DNA of 64,000 nt from Verrucomicrobiaceae bacterium (GTDB taxonomy: Bacteria > Verrucomicrobiota > Verrucomicrobiia > Verrucomicrobiales > Akkermansiaceae), in the NCBI GenBank assembly GCA_027484055.1, contig JAIXQH010000010.1, forward strand, positions 1 to 64,000, read 5' to 3'. Made by a program: the position numbers and the translations under genes. The notes under the pieces are model-generated. The model searched no databases and had not been told where the DNA came from. It saw nothing but the letters and a program-made list of their open reading frames with translations. This document shows, piece by piece, positions 53,837-62,141 of this stretch (its first letter is position 1; each line of letters opens with the position of its first letter).

Positions 53837-54459
53837 GGGACCGATTTGCCCCGCCTGGCTTCAGGCAGGGACCGCTTGCTTGCGGCCATGAAATGAGAGG
53901 GTGCTCGCGAAGACTCGCCTGGCCTTCCGGCCAGTGAGGTGAGTATATCCCTTAAACCTGCAAACCGAAATGGATTTGAACGGAAGGTAGACAAGGCAGC
54001 TCGGGCCACCTCATTCTGAAAACACCAGCTGCGAATAAACGCCTCTAGCACGGCGTAGTCGAGGTCGTCGTGAATCTGGTTGTGGACGGAGATCAGACCT
54101 TTGTCTTGGGTCTCTCTAGCCTGAATGCACTGAGTTGTAGCTTCCATTCTTCTCCCCAAGCAGACGCGCGCTATAGTCTTGTTGAAATTCACCAGCCGCT
54201 TCAGATTCACGCATTGCAGGAACTCATTTCTTAAACGCATCCCATCCTCTGGCAATCCGAAGAGGCGGATTACAGCTTTCTGGTAAGGTCCGGCGACTTC
54301 ACCACTGCTAGTCGGAATGGGGTAGGAAAGCTTCCCGGCATCCGTCGTCTTGCAAAGCATCAGGTGACTTCCTTTCCCCCTGTGGGAAAGCACCTCGATT
54401 GCGGAATCGCATTCCTTGAGTCGCTGGAGGAAATCCCGGAGTTTGATGGGCTTAGCCAT
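53695..54459 (-). CDS. hicA: HicA-like toxin with an anomalous 3' extension, probably frameshifted
   Basis: The first about 76 residues are a HicA dsRBD-like toxin: LRDFLQRLKECDSAIEVLSH, RGKGSHLML with the active His, and SGEVAGPYQKAVIRLFGLPE at the end. Normal HicA stops here. The frame instead runs 254 aa and overlaps the thrS 3' end by 142 nt. Removing one G from the GATGGGATG stretch just after GLPEDG would give EDGCV and a stop at the family-typical point, so a 1-nt insertion (or sequencing error) is likely. Residues about 110-145 of the extension (LISVHNQIHDDLDYAVLEAF) weakly resemble the C-terminal end of some DNA methylases. It starts right after hicB. Confidence 0.65.
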   Translation of the reverse strand: MAKPIKLRDFLQRLKECDSAIEVLSHRGKGSHLMLCKTTDAGKLSYPIPTSSGEVAGPYQKAVIRLFGLPEDGMRLRNEFLQCVNLKRLVNFNKTIARVCLGRRMEATTQCIQARETQDKGLISVHNQIHDDLDYAVLEAFIRSWCFQNEVARAALSTFRSNPFRFAGLRDILTSLAGRPGESSRAPSHFMAASKRSLPEARRGKSVPQRLRCLISPVRWLMNSSSVCVVSASWSRWRMLTVPSSASFWPSTIM

Positions 54460-54795
54460 TCAAGCGCTCTGGAAGGCATTGCTTTTCATCCGGGAAACCT
54501 GGCTTTCACTCCACTCTAGACAGCGGGTTGCCTGCTTTGCAGCCTTGCCACGGCCCAAGCCAATCGCGGCCAAGTTGGTTGCCTCCCAAAGGCTTTGGAT
54601 TTCCTGCGGAGCGGGGCGGAATGGATTTGTCCCCTCCTGAGTGGCGAATGAAAGTTGCGCCTCCACATTTCCCCGGAGTTCCCTCAAGGCCGCGCTCTCA
54701 GTCGCTCCCGTGCCGATGAGATCCATCTCCAAAGCATGAGCAACCCAAAGCCCATCTTCGCGATAAAGGACAGCACGCAGGCGCAATGAATTCAT
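54460..54795 (-). CDS. hicB: HicB-like antitoxin
   Basis: A 111-aa protein with the HicB partial-RNase-H fold: RLRAVLYREDGLWVAHALEM and DLIGTGATESAALRELRGNV. The C-terminus (EWSESQVSRMKSNAFQSA) is short and not an obvious ribbon-helix-helix or HTH. It sits directly before HicA (stop TGA then ATG). The antitoxin-first order is unlike HicAB of Escherichia but common elsewhere. Upstream (54796-54955), GTGTAATCCTTT occurs twice (54841 and 54924), a candidate operator. Confidence 0.8.
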   Translation of the reverse strand: MNSLRLRAVLYREDGLWVAHALEMDLIGTGATESAALRELRGNVEAQLSFATQEGTNPFRPAPQEIQSLWEATNLAAIGLGRGKAAKQATRCLEWSESQVSRMKSNAFQSA

Positions 54796-54840
54796 GGAGG
54801 GACTATGAAGGGTCCACTCTGGGGAAACAAGCCGGGAAAA

Positions 54841-54935
54841 GTGTAATCCTTTTCCCCCTCATTTTGGGGCATTTTAGTGTATTTAGAGGCTTGTTTGGAC
54901 CTCTTGAAAAAGCCCATTTTGAGGTGTAATCCTTT
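54841..54935. repeat. Two 12-bp direct repeats upstream of HicBA
   Basis: GTGTAATCCTTT at 54841-54852 and again at 54924-54935, between tRNA-Arg and hicB. They could be HicB binding sites, or flank a small inserted segment of 71 nt. No other signal is clear in this 160-nt gap. Confidence 0.4.
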
Positions 54936-54955
54936 AATTATAAGGTGTTTACAAT

Positions 54956-55030
54956 TGGTGGTCCCGAGTGGAATCGAACCACTACCTACGGCTTCGGAGG
55001 CCATCGTCCTATCCATTGGACCACGGGACC
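54956..55030 (-). tRNA. tRNA-Arg (anticodon CCG)
   Basis: Read on the minus strand, GGTCCCG pairs with CGGGACC (acceptor). The D arm is GTCC...GGAC, the anticodon stem ATGGC/GCCGT holds the loop CTCCGAA with anticodon CCG, and the T arm GTGGTTCGATTCCAC is complete. The discriminator is A and CCA is encoded (ends at 54956). It decodes CGG arginine codons. It lies between menD and the HicBA module; tRNA-Arg genes are frequent integration sites, but no repeated 3' end was found. Confidence 0.97.
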
Positions 55031-55101
55031 AGTGCGTTTGCGCTGAGGCGAGTAGGGGTAACGAGCTTGGCGGGGCTTGGCAAGGAGAGGATTTCAATTT
55101 C

Positions 55102-56667
55102 TCACCGCTGCATCTGGTCCCACGCTGCCCAGAAGCACGCGGTCTGCTTTGCGTCAGGGACGATTTCTAGCAGTAGGGTTTTTTCCCCGACTTCAAACAG
55201 GTCGAAATCATCGACCGTGCGGATGCGCAAGTGCTTCATGCCCCAGAGGGTGGCGAGGCCTGAGAGGTCGGCGGATTGTGGATTGGTCATCCATTCGATG
55301 GCACGCGGACTCATCGACTGGAGGCGGGGGAGACGCTCGAAAATTTTTCCCCCACCGTTGTTGATCACCGTCAGGACACGCCCTGAGTTGTTGATTTGAT
55401 CGAGCACAAATGGCGCAGCGAGATCGTAAAGCGCGGTGAGATCGCCCACGACCGCCCAGGTCTCACTCACTTCGGCCGACCAGCCCAGCCACGTGCTGAC
55501 TTGCCCGTCGATGCCGTTCGCCCCGCGGTTTGCACGGACGGAGGGCACTGGGCGGAGCCACTGGGCGAAGAGATTCCACTCGCGGATGGGCATGCTGTTC
55601 CCGAGAAATAAACCTGAGCCGATGGCGGCGTAGTTCGACAGCGTGCGGAGAAGTGCGGGTTCACTATCGGGGAAAATTTCCAGTAGCTCGTCGATTTTCA
55701 CCGCGCGGCTGCCAGCGCCCGCCAAGTAATCCAGCGCATCATCTGCCAGCTCGATGGGGCCCAGCGCCTTGATCACACGGTCCAGAGGACCACGGACGAC
55801 GCTCGAAGTACGCGCCAGGCCGGGTAGCCCATTTCGGCAAGCCGACCAGACCGACACCTGCGGCAGCTCTTCCAAGTCCCGCCAGAACCGACCACTCGGC
55901 ACCTCGCCTAGGCGGAGGATTTTTCCTGGTGGGCGCGATTTTAGCACCCGATCTGCATCGTGGATGGCGAGGGACTGGAGTGCTTCGCGCAGGCCGCTGG
56001 TCGCCTCGGCGACGACGGGTGCGCCGAGATCTTGGCAAAAATGGAAGACCTCCTCGCGCTCGTCCGGCTCCAGCCCGCCGACTAGCACCACGATTCCCTT
56101 GTAATGCTCCTCCCGCAGCCACCGTGCCAGCGCTGCGACGTTGAGCGGCTCCTTCGCGGGTAGAAATTCAGCGAGCACCTCGCCGGTGAAAAGTTCCTCA
56201 CTGGCCTCGAATGCTTCCTCAAATTCGACGTTCCAATGCAGCGGTCCATTGCCCGGCCATTGCGCCAGAGTCCCTTCAAACGCATGCGGGTCGAAGATTC
56301 CTGGTTGCTCGATCGTCTGCGGAGCGCCCGTCCCACGGTAGGCAGCGGGCCGATCTGCCGTCAGCGCGACGAGTGGCCGGGCTTGGTAGTGCGCCTCGAT
56401 CATCGCTGGGAGTAGCTCCGCCACGGCCGTGCCGCTGGTGGTGATGACCGCACAGGGCTTACCCGTTTCCATGGTCCGACCGAGGGCGAAAAACCCCGCG
56501 CTGCGTTCTTCAAAATGCCGCCACACCCGGACTAGGCCAGCGGCTTCAGCGCGGGCGAGTGCTTCGAGTAAGGCCGCATTCCTCGCACCCGCGCAGACAA
56601 CGAACTCGCCGATCCCTGCCTTGAGACAATTTTTGACCACATCCACCGCTGTATTCCATGAGTTCAC
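55102..56667 (-). CDS. menD: MenD: SEPHCHC synthase of menaquinone synthesis
   Basis: A 521-aa thiamine-diphosphate enzyme joining isochorismate and 2-oxoglutarate, with loss of CO2. Family signatures: VVCAGARNAALLEALA, ITTSGTAVAELLPAMIEAHY, LVALTADRPAAYRGTGAPQT, and the ThDP/Mg region WAVVGDLTALYDLAAPFVLD followed by VINNGGGKIFERLPRL. Length is slightly short (Escherichia 556). No other men gene is nearby. It implies menaquinone-based respiration. It is divergent from recQ across 112 nt. Confidence 0.92.
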   Translation of the reverse strand: MNSWNTAVDVVKNCLKAGIGEFVVCAGARNAALLEALARAEAAGLVRVWRHFEERSAGFFALGRTMETGKPCAVITTSGTAVAELLPAMIEAHYQARPLVALTADRPAAYRGTGAPQTIEQPGIFDPHAFEGTLAQWPGNGPLHWNVEFEEAFEASEELFTGEVLAEFLPAKEPLNVAALARWLREEHYKGIVVLVGGLEPDEREEVFHFCQDLGAPVVAEATSGLREALQSLAIHDADRVLKSRPPGKILRLGEVPSGRFWRDLEELPQVSVWSACRNGLPGLARTSSVVRGPLDRVIKALGPIELADDALDYLAGAGSRAVKIDELLEIFPDSEPALLRTLSNYAAIGSGLFLGNSMPIREWNLFAQWLRPVPSVRANRGANGIDGQVSTWLGWSAEVSETWAVVGDLTALYDLAAPFVLDQINNSGRVLTVINNGGGKIFERLPRLQSMSPRAIEWMTNPQSADLSGLATLWGMKHLRIRTVDDFDLFEVGEKTLLLEIVPDAKQTACFWAAWDQMQR

Positions 56668-56779
56668 TGCGCTGTCCTAGCCCACCGATTTGGAATGTCC
56701 AAGCGCAGACATTTTCAATAACCCGGCGTGCACCAAGGGTTGACCTTAGAGCGTCGTCCGTTGTTCATTTGGCCACGCA

Positions 56780-58909
56780 ATGTCTCCGACCCGCTCTGAA
56801 CCGAAAACCCTCATCATGACGCCCCACCAGGCGCTGAAACGGTACTTCGGCTTCAATGGATTTCTCGAAGGACAGGAAGAGGTCATTTCTGAAATCACCT
56901 CGGGGCGCGATGGCTTGGTGGTGATGCCGACAGGTGGCGGGAAATCGCTGTGTTTTCAAATCCCCGCCCTGTGTTTCCCGGGCGTGACCTTGGTGATCTC
57001 GCCGCTGATCGCGCTGATGAAAGACCAGGTGGACGCCCTCGCCGCCCGTGGCATCGACGCGACGATGATCAATTCCACCCTGAGCTGGCCGGAGCAGAAA
57101 GAGCGGCTGGACGGCATGAGGACAGGCCGTTGGAAGCTGGTTTACGTCGCCCCGGAGCGTTTCCGTGCGGAGAGTTTTCTCAACGCGCTGAGCGGCATCG
57201 AGATTTCCCTGTTCGCAGTGGACGAGGCGCACTGCCTTAGCCAGTGGGGGCACGACTTCCGGCCAGACTATTTACGCTTAGGGCGCTCGTTGGAAAAAAT
57301 CGGCCATCCGCAGTGCGTCGCACTCACCGCCACCGCCACGCCGATTGTGCGGGAGGATATTTCGCAAGTCCTCAAGCTGCGTGAGCCATTCGAGCAAGTC
57401 AGCGGATTTTCCCGGCCGAATCTCTCGCTGAACATCACTTCCGTGGAAAAAGCCGCCCAGAAGGACGAGCGGATGAAGGCGGTCATCGGCGCGCACAAGA
57501 CGGGCATCATCTACTGCGCGACCCGTAAGAAAGTGGACTCCGTTTCCGAAACACTCGCCAGTTGGGGCCTGAAATGCGTTGCCTACCACGGCGGGATGAG
57601 CGATCAGGAACGCGAACGAGCGCAGGAAATTTTCATCTCCCGCAAGGCCGACGTGGCGGTGGCGACGAATGCCTTTGGCATGGGAATCGACCGCTCCGAC
57701 GTGCGATTTGTCATCCATTACGAAATCCCCGGCAGCGTGGAAGCCTACTACCAGGAAGCCGGACGCGCCGGACGCGATGGGGAAAGCGCTTACTGCGAGC
57801 TGCTTTTTAACTACGCAGACACCCGGACGCAGGAGTTTTTCATCGACGGGGCAAATCCCACCGCCGCCATCATCCGGTCGATTTACCAATACCTGCTCAA
57901 CGAGGCGGATCGCGAGTTCGAGGTCCACCGCACCCTGGACGAAATCACCCAGGCCGTGGACGTGAAAAACTCGATGTCCGTCGGCAGCGCCATGTCGATC
58001 CTCGCGCGCAACGGCTACATCGAGCGCTTCGATATTCCCAAAAAACGGATGCGTGGCACCCGCCTCCTCAAGCCGGAAATCCTCACCCGCGCCCTCCAGC
58101 TCGACGAGGCCGGGATCGAGGAAAAAGACCGCCGCGACCGCGAAAAGCTCAAGTCCATGGTGGAAATGAGCTACTCGCGCACCTGCCGCCAGCAGTGGAT
58201 TCTCCAGTATTTCGGCGAAGACGACGCCGGTGTCTGCGGCACTTGCGATGTCTGCCGCGAAGGGGCGTCCAGCATCAGCCGGCCACCCAGTGCGGAGGAG
58301 GAAATCATCGTCCGCAAGGCGCTCAGTGGGGTCGCACGGATGTCCCGCCGCAGCGCTCATGGCTGGGAGCCTAAGTTCGGGCGTGGCCGCATCGTCCAGA
58401 TGCTGGCGGGCAGTCGGTCCCAAGAAATTTTAAACGCCGGGCTCGACCAACTCAGCACTTACGGCCTGCTCAAAGAAAAAGGCAGTGGCTACCTCAACAG
58501 CCTGATGCGCGCCCTCGCCGATGCGGGCTTAGTCGTCACCGTCACCGGCGAGTTTCCACTGCTAACCCTCACCCTACTGGGTGAAAAGGTCATGCGCGGC
58601 GAGTCGAAATTCTCCCTCGTTTGGCCTGCAATCGACTCAGGGCAGAAAGAAATCGCCCTCAAGGACCACGGCTTCGACGGCCAACTCTACTCGATCCTTC
58701 GCGACATCCGCGAGAAAATCGCCAAGCGCGAGGAGGTTCCCGCCTATGTCATTTTCAGCAACAAAACCCTCGAAGCCCTGACCAAATACCAACCCAGCGA
58801 CCCCGAGCAAGCGCTGCTCGTCCCCGGCATCGGCGCGGCAAAAGTCCAGCGCTACGCCAAGCCATTTCTCGACTCCATCAACGCTTGGAAAAAATCCCAG
58901 ACCCGCTAG
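56780..58909 (+). CDS. recQ: ATP-dependent DNA helicase RecQ
   Basis: A 709-aa 3'-5' helicase. Walker [15 protein letters not shown] (51-56), DEAH box [20 protein letters not shown], motif IV-VI region [20 protein letters not shown] and [13 protein letters not shown]. The zinc module has Cys469, Cys486, Cys489, Cys492. Winged-helix and HRDC domain ([20 protein letters not shown]) at the end. Longer than Escherichia RecQ (609), partly through an extended winged-helix part. ATG 56816 is a possible alternative start. It heads a probable recQ-recN-protease operon with 49 nt before recN. Confidence 0.95.
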   Translation: MSPTRSEPKTLIMTPHQALKRYFGFNGFLEGQEEVISEITSGRDGLVVMPTGGGKSLCFQIPALCFPGVTLVISPLIALMKDQVDALAARGIDATMINSTLSWPEQKERLDGMRTGRWKLVYVAPERFRAESFLNALSGIEISLFAVDEAHCLSQWGHDFRPDYLRLGRSLEKIGHPQCVALTATATPIVREDISQVLKLREPFEQVSGFSRPNLSLNITSVEKAAQKDERMKAVIGAHKTGIIYCATRKKVDSVSETLASWGLKCVAYHGGMSDQERERAQEIFISRKADVAVATNAFGMGIDRSDVRFVIHYEIPGSVEAYYQEAGRAGRDGESAYCELLFNYADTRTQEFFIDGANPTAAIIRSIYQYLLNEADREFEVHRTLDEITQAVDVKNSMSVGSAMSILARNGYIERFDIPKKRMRGTRLLKPEILTRALQLDEAGIEEKDRRDREKLKSMVEMSYSRTCRQQWILQYFGEDDAGVCGTCDVCREGASSISRPPSAEEEIIVRKALSGVARMSRRSAHGWEPKFGRGRIVQMLAGSRSQEILNAGLDQLSTYGLLKEKGSGYLNSLMRALADAGLVVTVTGEFPLLTLTLLGEKVMRGESKFSLVWPAIDSGQKEIALKDHGFDGQLYSILRDIREKIAKREEVPAYVIFSNKTLEALTKYQPSDPEQALLVPGIGAAKVQRYAKPFLDSINAWKKSQTR

Positions 58910-58958
58910 ACCCCGAGATTGCTTCCATTTCCCACTCATGCATGATCGCCAGTAACCG

Positions 58959-60608
58959 ATGCTAACCCTGTTAAAAATCCGCAATCTCGCCCTTGTCGAT
59001 GAACTCGCTTGGGAACTCGGGGCCGGCCTCATCAGCGTCACCGGAGAGACCGGCGCGGGGAAATCCGTGATCGTCGGCGCCCTCAAGCTGGTGCTCGGCG
59101 AGCGTGCCGAGAAATCGCTCATCCGCACCGGTGAGGAAACCTGTTCCGTCGAGGCCGTCTTCGAGTTGAAGGACGCCTCTGACATCAACGCCATCCTCAC
59201 AGACGGTGGGCTTGACCCCTGCGACGACACCCAACTCATCGTCCGCCGAGTCATTGGCCAGACGGCGAACCGCCAATTTGTCAATGATTCCCCGGTCACA
59301 CTCGCCCTGCTCAAGCGCCTCGGCGAGCACTTGGTGGATCTTCACGGCCCGCACGACCATCAATCGCTACTCTCCACGGAGCGCCAGCTTTCCATGCTCG
59401 ATGCCTACGCCGGTGCCGACTCCGCGGTTGCGAATTACCGCGAGATTTACCGCACTTGGCGCACCAAATCCTCCGAGCTTGAAGAAATCCGCCATGCGGA
59501 AAATGCCAGTGAGCAGGAGCTCGACCTACTGCGCCATCAGCTTCAGGAAATTGATTCCGCGAATTTAAAACCCGAGGACGAGACCGACCTCGAAGACCGT
59601 TGGCGCCGGGCCTCGAATTCCAGCCGACTCGTCGAAGCTGCCGCCGCTTCCGTTTCCGCCCTCAGCGGCGATGACGGCATCCTCGAGCGCCTCACCGAAG
59701 TCCAGCGCCTCGTCCGCGATCTCGAAAAGCTCGACCCCTCGATCCGCGAGCGCACCGCCTCGCTGGAAACCGCCTGCATGGAGTTGCAAGACCTCGAAAG
59801 CACCCTCACCGACTACGCCGACGAACTAGACATCGACCCCGCAGAAGCCGCGACTCTCGAAGAGCGCGTCAATCTGCTCGAATCCCTCAAGCGCAAATAC
59901 GGCCCCAGCCTCAGCGACGTGCTTTCCCGCCGTGAAGCCGCTGCCGCCCGCCTCGACACCATCGAAAACCGTGGCGAAAAAATAGAAACCCTCGAACGCG
60001 AACTCGCCGCGCAACGCACCCTGCTCAATGCGGAAGGCAAATCCCTCAGCACCCTCCGCCGCAAGGCCGCGCCGAAGTTGGCCAAGGAAATCTCCAGCCA
60101 GCTCAAGGACTTAGGCTTCAAGCAATCCTCCTTCGAGACACCGCTCAAGTCACTCGCCGAGCCAGCCGCGCAAGGGCTTGAGTCGATTGAATTCCAATTC
60201 GGCCCGAATCCTGGCGAGCCACTTTTACCTCTACGCCAAATCGCCTCCTCTGGGGAAATCAGCCGTGTCATGCTCGCGATCAAGTCTGCCCTCGCCGATC
60301 AAGACGCCACGCCTTTGATGGTGTTCGACGAGATCGACGCCAACGTCGGCGGTGAAGTCGCCCGTGCCGTGGGGCTGAAAATGGCGGCCCTTGGCACCCG
60401 CCACCAAGTCGTGGCGATCACGCATTTCCCGCAAGTCGCCGCCATCGCGACCTACCATTTCGTGGTGGAAAAGGAAGTCTCCGCAGGCCGCACCCGCTCG
60501 CGGCTTTACCCCGTCCATGGCGAGAGCCGCATTCAAGAACTCGTCCGCATGCTCGGCGGCGGCGGCGAGCAAGCCCGTGCCATGGCCGCCTCACTCCTAG
60601 TCCCGTGA
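58959..60608 (+). CDS. recN: DNA repair protein RecN
   Basis: A 549-aa SMC-like ATPase for double-strand break repair. Walker A SVTGETGAGKSVIVGALKLV (29-36), VDLHGPHDHQSLLS, a coiled-coil middle, ABC signature region IASSGEISRVMLAIKSALAD, Walker B PLMVFDEIDANVGGEVARAV and the last motif VAITHFPQVAAIATYHFVVE. Length is normal. Its stop overlaps the GTG of the next gene (GTGA). Confidence 0.96.
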   Translation: MLTLLKIRNLALVDELAWELGAGLISVTGETGAGKSVIVGALKLVLGERAEKSLIRTGEETCSVEAVFELKDASDINAILTDGGLDPCDDTQLIVRRVIGQTANRQFVNDSPVTLALLKRLGEHLVDLHGPHDHQSLLSTERQLSMLDAYAGADSAVANYREIYRTWRTKSSELEEIRHAENASEQELDLLRHQLQEIDSANLKPEDETDLEDRWRRASNSSRLVEAAAASVSALSGDDGILERLTEVQRLVRDLEKLDPSIRERTASLETACMELQDLESTLTDYADELDIDPAEAATLEERVNLLESLKRKYGPSLSDVLSRREAAAARLDTIENRGEKIETLERELAAQRTLLNAEGKSLSTLRRKAAPKLAKEISSQLKDLGFKQSSFETPLKSLAEPAAQGLESIEFQFGPNPGEPLLPLRQIASSGEISRVMLAIKSALADQDATPLMVFDEIDANVGGEVARAVGLKMAALGTRHQVVAITHFPQVAAIATYHFVVEKEVSAGRTRSRLYPVHGESRIQELVRMLGGGGEQARAMAASLLVP

Positions 60609-61162
60609 AACGCATTTTCAAAGCCGTGCCAGAACCCGTCGAGTCCACCTCGAAGGATCTCGCGGCTTCGCTCGGCCTCCCGTGGCGCGGTCCCGGCATG
60701 CCGCGCCTCGTCATCGGCCGCAGAGAATGGATCGCCCTGCCGGATCTCGGGATCTGCCCGCTCAACGCGAAAACCGACAGCGGCGCCCTCAGCTCCAGCA
60801 TCCATGCGGAAAATGTGCAGCTCTCAGAGGATAAAAAATCCGTCACTTTCACCACCACGAATCACGATGGGCAGAGCATTTCCTGTAAAGCCGCAGTCGC
60901 CCGAGTCGGTCGGGTGCGGAGTTCCAGCGGGAAGGCCCGCAAGCGGATTTTCATTCAAACGACCGCCGTTTTAGCCGGGGGTTTCACCTGGTCGCTGCTG
61001 GTCAGCTTGGCGGATCGCTCGGAAATGCGCTGCCCCATGCTGCTCGGCAGACGTGCGCTGGCGGGCTATTTTCTGATCGATCCACAGGGCGCGCATCTAC
61101 TCGGCAGCCGCAAGGATTTGGAAAAAATCAGCCCTAAACTGCCAAGCGTGGGTCAAAGGTAA
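60605..61162 (+). CDS. RimK-associated retropepsin-like protein (ATP-dependent Zn protease family)
   Basis: A 185-aa protein of the PF05618-type family, retropepsin-like: RLVIGRREWIALPDLGICPL, AKTDSGALSSSIHAENVQ (Asp-Ser-Gly, corresponding to the DTG/DSG active-site motif of aspartic proteases) and CPMLLGRRALAGYFLIDPQG. The family often sits beside RimK/LysX-type ligases; here it is instead coupled to recN (GTGA overlap), with no ligase nearby. The true activity is unproven for the family. The 3' end overlaps the convergent RES gene by 29 nt. Confidence 0.82.
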   Translation: MKRIFKAVPEPVESTSKDLAASLGLPWRGPGMPRLVIGRREWIALPDLGICPLNAKTDSGALSSSIHAENVQLSEDKKSVTFTTTNHDGQSISCKAAVARVGRVRSSSGKARKRIFIQTTAVLAGGFTWSLLVSLADRSEMRCPMLLGRRALAGYFLIDPQGAHLLGSRKDLEKISPKLPSVGQR

Positions 61163-61595
61163 AGGGCTTAGGTCGTCCCACTTTCACGCCACCCAGGTCG
61201 GGATGTCTTGGATTGAGCAGTAAGATCTTCTCCTCTGGCACGATCACACTCGGGAGCAACAAAGCAGGATTTTTCTGACTTTTTAGCCAGCGGTCACCGA
61301 TGTCCTGCGCTTCCTTGGACTTCGGCTGCTTCCGCCATTTATCCGGCAGCACGGCGGGCGGCACCTCGACGATGCATTCTTCCGGTACTTCTACTTCCAG
61401 CACCGACCAAGGTAGCATCAAGATTTCTCGCGGGGCATGCACAAGGATTTCCAAGGCTGCTAAGGCCCGTGACGCAGCGAGGTAAACCGCCGGAATGCCC
61501 TCAGAATTCCAGCGGCCACCATTGAGCCGCGCACCCTCGCCGTCCATGGCGCTGTAGCAGCGATGCGTTTGGACGATTCGGTAATAAATGGCCAT
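61134..61595 (-). CDS. RES-domain NAD-degrading toxin
   Basis: A 153-aa RES protein starting MAIYYRIVQTHRCYSAMDGE. Family residues: GEGARLNGGRWNSEGIPAVY with the R...GRWN pattern, AASRALAALEILVH with the conserved Ser/Glu, and the C-terminal VPEEKILLLNPRHPDLGGVK. RES toxins (as MbcT, ResT) break down NAD+ by phosphorolysis or hydrolysis. The longer frame upstream (to 61760) is rejected since it overlaps the antitoxin gene. It follows its Xre antitoxin with 1 nt between. Confidence 0.9.
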   Translation of the reverse strand: MAIYYRIVQTHRCYSAMDGEGARLNGGRWNSEGIPAVYLAASRALAALEILVHAPREILMLPWSVLEVEVPEECIVEVPPAVLPDKWRKQPKSKEAQDIGDRWLKSQKNPALLLPSVIVPEEKILLLNPRHPDLGGVKVGRPKPFTFDPRLAV

Positions 61596-61596
61596 T

Positions 61597-62034
61597 TTAA
61601 GAAAAGACTCCGTTTTCGATGCGTCCGAGCAAGGCTTCCACCTCACGCGCCCCCACTTCTGTATCTGCGTAGTCCATGGGGCTTTCCCCCTCGAAGGCGA
61701 TGGCGGGTGCCACCAGCCATGAACGCGCGCCGACATCCCCGCCGAATACCGCAGATGCACGGGACGTTAAGCGGACGTAGCGGGCTAAGCGGTCGGATTC
61801 TGAGCGGTCCAAGTGGCCGGACTTCTTGCGGCGGTGCAGAGTCGCGCGTGACATGCCGAGGAAGCCTGCCAGACGCTCTTCTGTGACTCCTAGGAGCTGC
61901 TGCATGGCGTAAAACTCCGAAATGGCGAGCCCATCTCGGACCTTGGCCACGCCGTAAACCACCGCAGTCTCTTTCACAGTAGGGGATGGCTCATCTTTGA
62001 TGAAATCCCAATAGCTGATTGGTATTTGATTCAT
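61597..62034 (-). CDS. Xre/MbcA/ParS-type antitoxin of the RES module
   Basis: A 145-aa DUF2384-type antitoxin starting MNQIPISYWDFIKDEPSPTV at ATG 62034. An AGGA Shine-Dalgarno lies 8 nt upstream, and another ATG (62043) sits in that SD/-10 region. Domain order: helix-turn-helix LLGVTEERLAGFLGMSRATL, RRKKSGHLDRSESDRLARYV, and the C-terminal toxin-binding part SRASAVFGGDVGARSWLVAP then ALLGRIENGVF. It should neutralise RES and autoregulate. It precedes the toxin gene, the usual RES-Xre order. Confidence 0.9.
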   Translation of the reverse strand: MNQIPISYWDFIKDEPSPTVKETAVVYGVAKVRDGLAISEFYAMQQLLGVTEERLAGFLGMSRATLHRRKKSGHLDRSESDRLARYVRLTSRASAVFGGDVGARSWLVAPAIAFEGESPMDYADTEVGAREVEALLGRIENGVFS

Positions 62035-62041
62035 GTGAGAC

Positions 62042-62070
62042 ATCCTAATGAGCTTTATGAAGCGTAGCAA
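62042..62070 (-). promoter_or_regulatory. Candidate promoter of the RES-Xre module
   Basis: On the minus strand TTGCTA (62070-62065) and TAGGAT (62047-62042) are separated by exactly 17 nt, in the only free gap between the ahcY terminator and the antitoxin start. The very short leader would make ATG 62034 the start. Weak match; inference. Confidence 0.35.
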
Positions 62071-62081
62071 GTGATTTTTGC

Positions 62082-62110
62082 AAAAAAAAACCAGCCGTTT
62101 TCACGACTGG
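62082..62110 (-). terminator. Intrinsic terminator of ahcY
   Basis: CCAGTCG and CGGCTGG (62110-62104, 62097-62091; one G-U) form a stem, followed on the minus strand by nine T residues (62090-62082). It lies 32 nt past the ahcY stop. Confidence 0.9.
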
Positions 62111-62141
62111 CCTTCTGAGGGATAAAATCGCTACTTAGAAC

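Noticed and set aside
54956-55030. Integration of the HicBA region into tRNA-Arg
   Set aside because: No second copy of the tRNA 3' end was found between the tRNA and thrS, and no integrase is present.
57278-58423. 381-aa frame antisense to recQ
   Set aside because: Codon-bias shadow; recQ motifs on the plus strand are complete.
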